Assembly: GCA_900548565.1 (NCBI GenBank) | Contig: URKV01000017.1 | Span: 1 to 20,890 of the forward strand | Direction: 5' to 3' | Length of the DNA stretch: 20,890 nt | Origin: an uncultured Collinsella sp. | Lineage (GTDB): Bacteria > Actinomycetota > Coriobacteriia > Coriobacteriales > Coriobacteriaceae | Program-made: the position numbers and the translations under genes | In this document: piece by piece, positions 1-4,653 of the stretch | Layout of the letters: every line of letters starts with the position of its first letter | How positions within the stretch are numbered: the first letter of the stretch is position 1 | Notes under the pieces: model-generated | Databases searched by the model: none | Told to the model about the DNA's origin: nothing | Seen by the model: only the letters and a program-made list of their open reading frames with translations

Positions 1-55
1 GCACCGTAGCGGTACCGGGCTCGATATTCCTCTGGTGCCCCCGGGCGGATTCGAA
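1..55 (-). repeat. Direct-repeat copy A: partial tRNA 3' end plus trailer
   Basis: This stretch is a perfect 55-base match to 128-182. Its part at 33-55 is, on the minus strand, the last 23 bases of the tRNA-Arg found intact at 160-235, including the CCA end. The rest is the tRNA trailer with half of its hairpin. Identity stops abruptly after base 55, inside the T loop. The repeat may extend left of the window. A duplicated tRNA 3' end is the usual trace of site-specific integration; that reading is inferred. Confidence 0.8.
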
Positions 56-81
56 AACTCCCCCGCGGGGAAATGAGTGAC

Positions 82-117
82 GCGGGTGTCGACGGCTCGA
101 ATCCTGCCCTTAGACCA
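82..117 (+). other. Degenerate inverted copy of tRNA 3' end
   Basis: On the plus strand, the 14 bases from 82 (GCGGGTGTCGACGG) equal the variable-loop and T-stem region of the tRNA-Arg at 160-235, which lies on the other strand. They are followed by CTCGAATCC and, after a diverged stretch, by ACCAGA at 114-119. No matching 5' acceptor strand (CTAAGGG) can be found upstream, so this is not a complete tRNA. It looks like a rearranged or decayed tRNA fragment. Confidence 0.55.
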
Positions 118-120
118 GAA

Positions 121-149
121 GAGCCCGGCACCGTAGCGGTACCGGGCTC
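121..149 (-). terminator. Hairpin downstream of tRNA-Arg
   Basis: GAGCCCGG and CCGGGCTC pair, with ACCG and CGGT pairing further in around a short TAG loop and one mismatch. The hairpin starts 10 bases past the tRNA CCA end on the minus strand. The following bases are TTCTGGTC, so the U tract is weak. It could be a terminator or a processing structure. Confidence 0.5.
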
Positions 150-182
150 GATATTCCTCTGGTGCCCCCGGGCGGATTCGAA
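128..182 (-). repeat. Direct-repeat copy B overlapping the tRNA-Arg 3' end
   Basis: This is the second copy of the 55-base repeat at 1-55, 127 bases to the right. Here it continues into the intact tRNA gene, so this is the copy that belongs to the functional gene. The boundary of identity falls in the T loop, a common crossover point for tRNA-targeting integrases. Confidence 0.8.
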
Positions 183-235
183 CCGTCGACACCCGCTTTA
201 GGAGAGCGGTGCTCTATCCCCTGAGCTACGGAGGC
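160..235 (-). tRNA. tRNA-Arg (anticodon CCT)
   Basis: Read on the minus strand this gives a 76-base cloverleaf with encoded CCA. The acceptor strands are GCCTCCG and CGGGGGC, and the D arm is GCTC-AGGGGATA-GAGC. The anticodon arm is CCGCT-CTCCTAA-AGCGG with anticodon CCT, reading AGG. The T arm is GACGG-TTCGAAT-CCGCC and contains one A-C mismatch. The discriminator base is A. The 3' end is duplicated at 33-55, which makes this a candidate integration target. It stands alone, with no other tRNA in the window. Confidence 0.95.
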
Positions 236-245
236 ATGTTGTACT

Positions 246-251
246 AGTGTA
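246..251 (-). promoter_or_regulatory. Possible -10 box of tRNA-Arg
   Basis: On the minus strand TACACT lies 10 bases before the tRNA 5' end, a plausible distance for a -10 element and a short leader. No good -35 hexamer is visible 16-18 bases upstream, so the call rests on position and one hexamer. Confidence 0.35.
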
Positions 252-313
252 GCAGATTTGCGCCACTGCCATGCAGCGCATAGCCACTCTTCGAAGTTAC
301 GGTGGAACAGCCT

Positions 314-365
314 TCCGGAAAGCGTGTCCCACTATCCAGACGAAATCTGGGACGGGCTTTCCGGA
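314..365. repeat. 52-bp imperfect palindrome between tRNA and DUF956 gene
   Basis: The outer arms TCCGGAAAGC (314-323) and GCTTTCCGGA (356-365) pair perfectly. Inside them are GTCCCA (326-331) and TGGGAC (348-353). An alternative inner hairpin is CCAGA-cgaaa-TCTGG (336-350). The element lies about 140 bases past the stop of the DUF956 gene and could end that transcript, but no T run follows. No gene is seen in 241-504. Confidence 0.6.
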
Positions 366-378
366 TGGGGCCTCTCTA

Positions 379-424
379 GGAAACTACGACCCGGAATTTG
401 AGCTCGAAACGGGATATGGTTTCC
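379..424. repeat. 46-bp symmetric stem-loop palindrome
   Basis: GGAAAC (379-384) pairs with GTTTCC (419-424), and CCCG (390-393) with CGGG (410-413). The two stems are separated on each side by exactly five unpaired bases. It lies 13 bases after the palindrome at 314-365. Its function is unknown. Confidence 0.45.
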
Positions 425-504
425 CAATTGAGCCTGTTCCGGAAACTGCATCCAAGAATAGGCGCTCAAACCGGGATGATATTTCCCCAACGACTACCCA
501 ACGA

Positions 505-903
505 CTAGTTGCCTTTGTGGAAGAGGTTTTTGATAACGGAGGGGATGCTCTTGGCGCCCTTGGCAGTCACATCGATAAAGTCGGGCGAACGCACGAGCTT
601 ATCCTCGTCGACGTACTTGCGGACAGCACGAAGCGTCTCTTTGTCGTCGCGCGTCGAAAACGTAAAGTGACCGTTGTCCTTGGTGAAGATGGCAAAACGC
701 GTGATCTTCTTGGTGCCGCGTAAAACCTCGGCGGCAATATAGTCGACCTCGTCCCAAGGGATTTGAATATAATCCTCGGGATTGCGCTCGTTGTAATACT
801 CGAACGCCTTATTGCCCACCATCACGTTACCGTGGCTGGTAAGCCCCATCAGGCAGGTTGCCGGCGTTGCCAGATCGACCGTGCTGTTCTGAGATTGCGC
901 CAT
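505..903 (-). CDS. DUF956 family protein of the mannose PTS locus
   Basis: A 132-residue soluble protein that I recognise as DUF956, a family commonly encoded at the end of mannose-family PTS operons (called ManO in some lactic acid bacteria). Its biochemical role is not settled; a regulatory or accessory role in PTS sugar uptake is usually assumed. The ATG at 903 is chosen because GGAGGG lies about 10 bases upstream. An in-frame GTG at 954 would lie inside the hairpin at 932-967 and lacks a ribosome site. The gene follows the EIID gene on the same strand, 120 bases downstream, behind that hairpin. Expression may therefore be lower than that of the transporter, or conditional. Family assignment is from sequence character (for example the IPWDEVDYIAAEV segment); length is normal. 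Confidence 0.85.
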   Translation of the reverse strand: MAQSQNSTVDLATPATCLMGLTSHGNVMVGNKAFEYYNERNPEDYIQIPWDEVDYIAAEVLRGTKKITRFAIFTKDNGHFTFSTRDDKETLRAVRKYVDEDKLVRSPDFIDVTAKGAKSIPSVIKNLFHKGN

Positions 904-931
904 GCGCGCCTCGCCCTCCAAATAAAACAAT

Positions 932-967
932 CGGACCGCATCCAGTGTACCCACCGGGTGCGGTCCG
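932..967 (-). terminator. Terminator-like hairpin between EIID and DUF956 genes
   Basis: Twelve consecutive pairs (932-943 with 956-967, one of them G-T) enclose a 12-base loop. On the minus strand the stem is followed by ATTGTTTTATTT, a U-rich tail, and then directly by the ribosome site of the DUF956 gene. This is a good intrinsic terminator located inside the operon, so it probably sets partial read-through, or ends the main transcript. Confidence 0.75.
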
Positions 968-1023
968 TTTCAATGGCTCAAAAGCCCTTGCCTAGCAATT
1001 CTCGGTCTTAAGCCGAAGCGTGC

Positions 1024-1944
1024 TTACATGAAGCCGCAGAAGCGACCGATGATGCCGACGGCGAAGAGAGCCAGGATGATGACGATCGGGCTGACCTTCT
1101 TCTTGAGGAGCTTGCAGACCAGCAGGGTCAGGCACACGGCGGCAAGGCCGGGGATGAGCTGATCGAGGTTGGCCTGAAGCGTGGTGACCTTCATCTGATC
1201 AAGGGCGGTAGCACCGACGGAGTTGTACATCGTCAGCGCTTCCTTGATACCCTCGGAACCGGAGGGCAGGCTAGCCCAGTCGATAAAGGCGCCAGCAGAC
1301 TGCTTGACCGTGGAGACGATCGGGGTGAAGGAAATGGACACCCAGCGCTCGACCAGGGCGCCGATGATGAACATACCCAGGATGGAAGCGCCCTCGGTGA
1401 CCTTGCCCATCAGACCACCGGAGAGGTCCTTGGCGATGGAGGAGCCGACCTTGTAGCCAAACTCCTGCGTGTACCACAGGAAAGCGTAACGGATGATGTT
1501 CCACGCGAAGAAGAACAGCAGCGGACCGACGATGCTGCCGGACATGGCCAGGGAAGCGCCCAGAGCGCCCAGAATCGGGCGAAGGGTGAACCAGAAGACG
1601 GGGTCGCCGACGCCGGCGAGCGGGCCCATCATACCGACCTTGACGCCCTGAATGGCGACGTCGTCAATCGGGGCACCGTTGGCGCGCTCCTCCTCGAGAG
1701 CGAGGGTAACGCCAATGACGGGGGCGGAAACATAGGGGTGGGTGTTATAGAACTCCAGGTGGCGCTTAAGAGCGGCAATCTGGTCATCCTTGCTGGTGTA
1801 GAGCTTCTTGATCGCAGGGATCATTGCGAAGCACCAGCCGCCGTTCTGCATACGCTCGTAGTTCCACGAGCCCTGAAGGAACTGATGACGGAAGCAAACC
1901 TTCTTGCGGTCAGCCTTGGTGAGCTGAATCTTGTTCTCTGCCAT
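1024..1944 (-). CDS. PTS mannose/fructose/sorbose-family EIID component
   Basis: A 306-residue membrane subunit of a mannose-family phosphotransferase system. EIID and EIIC together form the sugar channel of this class. The N-terminal half carries conserved EIID features: FLQGSWNYERMQNGGW near residues 22-37, ERANGAPIDD, and the glycine-rich GMMGPLAGVGDPVFW. Hydrophobic segments follow, with several in the last 60 residues. Length is slightly above the usual 270-300. The ATG at 1944 has GGAAGGGAG 8 bases upstream; an upstream in-frame GTG at 1953 abuts that ribosome site and is rejected. It is the third gene of the operon, 16 bases after the EIIC stop. The sugar cannot be read from the sequence; mannose, glucose, fructose, sorbose or amino sugars are all possible. 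Confidence 0.95.
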   Translation of the reverse strand: MAENKIQLTKADRKKVCFRHQFLQGSWNYERMQNGGWCFAMIPAIKKLYTSKDDQIAALKRHLEFYNTHPYVSAPVIGVTLALEEERANGAPIDDVAIQGVKVGMMGPLAGVGDPVFWFTLRPILGALGASLAMSGSIVGPLLFFFAWNIIRYAFLWYTQEFGYKVGSSIAKDLSGGLMGKVTEGASILGMFIIGALVERWVSISFTPIVSTVKQSAGAFIDWASLPSGSEGIKEALTMYNSVGATALDQMKVTTLQANLDQLIPGLAAVCLTLLVCKLLKKKVSPIVIILALFAVGIIGRFCGFM

Positions 1945-1960
1945 ATGTATCACTCCCTTC

Positions 1961-2779
1961 CTACTCGTAATCGTTCAGAATGTCGCCGAGCGGGTCGCCG
2001 GAGCCACCGCCCATGCCGCCACCCTGCTTGGCCAGATCCTTAAGGCCAAGGTAGATGAGGGCAAGGGAGATGCCGATGAGACCAAGGGCGATCAGCGTGA
2101 GCTGAGGGATGGCAGCAAGGACAAAGCCGAGGACGAAGAACGGCCAGGTCTCCTTGGTGGCCATCATGTTGATGACCATGGCGTAACCGACGGAAGCGAC
2201 CATGCCGCCGCCGACAGCCATGCCGCCGGACAGCCAGTCGGGCATAGCGTTAAGCGCGTTGGTAACGGCCTCGGCCGGGATGACGCACAGAAGCACTGCC
2301 GGGATGGCGATACGAAGGCCCTGCATGAGGATGGCAGCATACTGCCAGCGCTCGATGCCGGAGAAGTCGCCCTTCTCGGCGCAACCGTCCATGGCGTGAG
2401 CGATAGCGGTAGCAATGGTACGGCAGATCATGGTCAGGAACAGACCAGCGACCGACAGCGGGACGGCGACGGCGATAGCGGTGGTAACGGCCTTGGCCGA
2501 ATCGGTGGCGCCACCGTTGAGGGCGAGCACCATGATGATCGAAGAAGCGACCGAGGCCAGAGCGGCGTCAGGCGCGACAGCGGCGCCGACGTTAGCCCAG
2601 CCAAGGGCCATCATCTGGAGCGAACCGCCCAGGAGGATACCCTCCTGAAGGTGACCGGTTACGAGACCGATAAGCGTGCATGCCACGAGCGGCTGATGGA
2701 ACTGGAACTCATCCAGAATGCCTTCCATACCGGCAAGCAACGCGACAATCGCAACAAGCAGAATAGTGATTGCAGACAT
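1961..2779 (-). CDS. PTS mannose/fructose/sorbose-family EIIC component
   Basis: A 272-residue, highly hydrophobic permease subunit of the same mannose-family PTS. The conserved EFQFHQPLVACTLIGLVTG segment lies near residues 24-42. It is followed by the HLQEGILLGGSLQMMALGW region and then by repeated membrane segments to about residue 250. The C-terminal tail is glycine-rich and acidic (GGGMGGGSGDPLGD). The ATG at 2779 has AAAGGAGGG 8 bases upstream. The gene lies 18 bases after the EIIAB stop and 16 before the EIID start, so the three are clearly co-transcribed. It binds and translocates the sugar together with EIID; phosphate arrives from the EIIB domain of the upstream gene. Confidence 0.96.
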   Translation of the reverse strand: MSAITILLVAIVALLAGMEGILDEFQFHQPLVACTLIGLVTGHLQEGILLGGSLQMMALGWANVGAAVAPDAALASVASSIIMVLALNGGATDSAKAVTTAIAVAVPLSVAGLFLTMICRTIATAIAHAMDGCAEKGDFSGIERWQYAAILMQGLRIAIPAVLLCVIPAEAVTNALNAMPDWLSGGMAVGGGMVASVGYAMVINMMATKETWPFFVLGFVLAAIPQLTLIALGLIGISLALIYLGLKDLAKQGGGMGGGSGDPLGDILNDYE

Positions 2780-2797
2780 GTATCGGACCCTCCTTTA

Positions 2798-3787
2798 CTA
2801 TGCTTGAGCGGCCAGTTCGGCCTTAGCTTTCTTCAACATGGCGTCGAGATCCTCGGAGGAATCAGAAGGAACCTTGCGGACCTCGAACTTGACGCCCTTG
2901 GCCTTAAGGGCCTCGAGAGTCTTGACGTCGTCATCGCCCATAGCGACGGCGTTGGTAACGACGACCTTGCCCTTGGAGTGAGCCATGGAACCGATGTTGA
3001 CTTCCTTGATGTCGACGCCGGCCTCGATGGCCTTGAGCAGATCCTGCGGGTTCTCAAAGAGCAGCATGGCCTTGGTGTCACCAAAGCGCGTGTCCTTGAC
3101 GACCTCGGCCATCTTCTTGATGGGCACGACGTTGGCATGGACTCCCGGAGGGGCAGCCTGCTCGATCATGGTCTTGCGGAGCTCGTCGTGAGCAACGCCG
3201 TCGGAAACCACGATGATGCGGTTGGGGTTGATCTGCTTGGTCCACGTGGTGGCCACCTGACCATGAAGCAGACGGGTGTCGATACGGACGTGGGCGATCT
3301 TGATGTGCCCATCGCCGATGACCGTTCCCGGAGGGATGGCGCCTGCAGGAGCAGCGGCGGCCGCAGCCGGCTTCTTCTCCTCGGGCTCCAGAGACTCGGG
3401 CTTGACACGCACGCCAGCCTTAGCCTCAGTCACGAGATGTTTTGCGATCGCATGTGCAGTGTTCTTTGCGTCAAAGCGCTGCGAATATGCCTCGATGAGC
3501 ATAGGCAGGTTGACACCGGTGACGATAGCCCAGGAATCGTGGCCCTCGATGAGCCCGCTGATCTGGTTGAACGGCGTGCCGCCCCACAGATCAACGAGGA
3601 AGAGCACCTGCTCCTGGTCTTCGAAGGAAGCGATTGCTTCCTCGACCTTGGCACGGAAGTCGTCGGGGCCCATGCTCGGCTCGAGCGAGACCACGGCAAC
3701 AGACGGCTGATCGCCAAAGACCATCGAGCCCGTCTGCTTGATTCCAGCTGCCAAGTCCCCGTGGCTAGCAAGAACAATACTTACCAT
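2798..3787 (-). CDS. PTS mannose/fructose/sorbose-family EIIAB fusion
   Basis: A 329-residue cytoplasmic phosphocarrier with two domains. EIIA (residues 1 to about 130) has His9 in the LASHGDLA motif as expected phosphorylation site, plus FLVDLWGGTPFNQ. A flexible linker rich in Ala, Pro and Glu (about 130-158) leads to EIIB (160-329). EIIB has its catalytic His175 in IDTRLLHGQVATTW and the conserved RIIVVSDGVAHDE segment. Phosphate passes from HPr to EIIA, then EIIB, then to sugar in the EIIC/EIID channel. The ATG at 3787 is preceded by AAGGAGG at 7 bases; a GTG immediately before it at 3790 is also possible and would add one residue. It is the first gene of the operon. No HPr, enzyme I or dedicated regulator is encoded in the window. 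Confidence 0.95.
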   Translation of the reverse strand: MVSIVLASHGDLAAGIKQTGSMVFGDQPSVAVVSLEPSMGPDDFRAKVEEAIASFEDQEQVLFLVDLWGGTPFNQISGLIEGHDSWAIVTGVNLPMLIEAYSQRFDAKNTAHAIAKHLVTEAKAGVRVKPESLEPEEKKPAAAAAAPAGAIPPGTVIGDGHIKIAHVRIDTRLLHGQVATTWTKQINPNRIIVVSDGVAHDELRKTMIEQAAPPGVHANVVPIKKMAEVVKDTRFGDTKAMLLFENPQDLLKAIEAGVDIKEVNIGSMAHSKGKVVVTNAVAMGDDDVKTLEALKAKGVKFEVRKVPSDSSEDLDAMLKKAKAELAAQA

Positions 3788-3857
3788 CACATAACCTCCT
3801 TTTTGTCTACGTATTTCCTACACGACATGAAAGGAGTATAGCTGTTTGGTTTGTGGA

Positions 3858-3863
3858 ATTATA
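3858..3863 (-). promoter_or_regulatory. Possible -10 box of the mannose PTS operon
   Basis: On the minus strand a perfect TATAAT lies about 70 bases before the EIIAB start, in a locally AT-rich stretch. The hexamer expected at -35 (ATCCAA) is poor, so an activator may be needed, or the match may be chance. Confidence 0.4.
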
Positions 3864-4021
3864 GCTAAATCCGCAAAAGGTTGGATTATTTGTTTAAATG
3901 TCTAGGTTTGTTACAAGTTGATTACGTTACTGCTTTTTGACTCATTACACGACAAGGCGTCGCTCATCAAGCCATGCATTTTACAGATACAAGCAGGCTG
4001 TTCATTAATATCGATTTTAGG

Positions 4022-4063
4022 CAAGCGCGAATGCGCTTGTACTGCCGCTATTTTGTTTAAACA
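4022..4063. promoter_or_regulatory. Palindromes in the hypA-PTS intergenic space
   Basis: The gene-free stretch 3788-4192 holds CAAGCGC-gaat-GCGCTTG (4022-4039) and the perfect palindrome TGTTTAAACA (4054-4063). Near-copies of the latter occur at about 3889 (TTGTTTAAATG) and 4134 (TTGTTTAAGA). They could be operator sites for the PTS operon, or the first could be a weak terminator of hypA without a T run. Nothing else is recognised here apart from the -10 box at 3858 and the repeat at 4115. Confidence 0.3.
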
Positions 4064-4114
4064 GACATGGCTTGACTATTTTCGTGACTTATGATTTATG
4101 AAACCACTCAAAAT

Positions 4115-4181
4115 AGTTGCGGTGGAATAGTTCTTGTTTAAGAGCCAGAAGGCTGAATTTAGGAACTATTTCACCGCAACT
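4115..4181. repeat. 67-bp palindromic repeat, copy 1 of a family
   Basis: The 19-base arms 4115-4133 and 4163-4181 pair with one G-T. Inside them AGCC-agaa-GGCT forms a smaller stem. The outer arm AGTTGCGGTGRAATAG is shared with the hairpin at 12724-12790. This copy lies 11 bases past the hypA stop codon, so in practice it may end or protect that transcript. Confidence 0.85.
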
Positions 4182-4192
4182 TAAAGGGAATC

Positions 4193-4621
4193 CTAGGCGA
4201 TGTGGAGGGGGTTGGCGGCGTCGACGGCGTCGGGGACGTCGGAAGGGCCATCGGGGGCAGCGCCTGCCGGGTCCTCGTCGGGGGTCTCGATCTGCTTGAT
4301 CATGACCTCCTGGCCCTGCAGCAGGTATGTTTCGCCGCTGCCGCAATGAGGGCAGGTCTTGCCGTGCTCGACGGTCGCATAGTCGCGGCCGCACGCCTCG
4401 CAATGCGTCACGGCCTCGACAGGCTCCACAAGAAGCTCCGCACCCTCGGTAATGGACTTTTTATCTGCCGCCCAGCGCCAGGCGTCGAGCAGCAAGTCGG
4501 GAACGACGCCCGAGACCTCGCCCAGCAGCAGCGTGACGCTCGAAACGCGACTCACGCCATTGGCGCGCGCCACATTCTCAACATCACGAATGATGTGATA
4601 GACGATTCCGAGCTCGTGCAT
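4193..4621 (-). CDS. hypA: HypA-like hydrogenase nickel metallochaperone
   Basis: A 142-residue protein of the HypA/HybF family, which delivers nickel to [NiFe] hydrogenase (and in some species urease) and binds zinc structurally. It starts MHELGI, so His2 of the nickel site is present. The zinc ribbon is Cys74-x2-Cys77 ... Cys90-x2-Cys93. The core is of normal length (about 112 residues), but an acidic, Ala/Pro-rich tail of about 30 residues follows. The ATG at 4621 has GGAAGGA upstream. The gene starts 32 bases after the oxidoreductase stop, so they probably share a transcript. No hypB or hydrogenase subunit is present in the window, so the partner enzyme must be encoded elsewhere, or the protein serves the neighbouring redox locus. 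Confidence 0.9.
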   Translation of the reverse strand: MHELGIVYHIIRDVENVARANGVSRVSSVTLLLGEVSGVVPDLLLDAWRWAADKKSITEGAELLVEPVEAVTHCEACGRDYATVEHGKTCPHCGSGETYLLQGQEVMIKQIETPDEDPAGAAPDGPSDVPDAVDAANPLHIA

Positions 4622-4653
4622 TTATTTCCTTCCGCCGTTCCCGTTATGACTAC

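Noticed and set aside
42..117. Complete plus-strand tRNA ending at 117
   Set aside because: There is no 5' acceptor strand complementary to CCCTTAG, and the T stem does not pair. Only the 3' part resembles a tRNA.
271..723. 150-residue plus-strand open frame
   Set aside because: It overlaps the DUF956 gene in antisense and the palindromes before it. There is no ribosome site and no recognisable domain.
1931..3841. 636-residue plus-strand open frame
   Set aside because: It lies antisense across the EIIC and EIIAB genes, has a His/Asp/Gly-biased composition typical of antisense GC-rich frames, and lacks a ribosome site. The minus-strand genes have clear domains.
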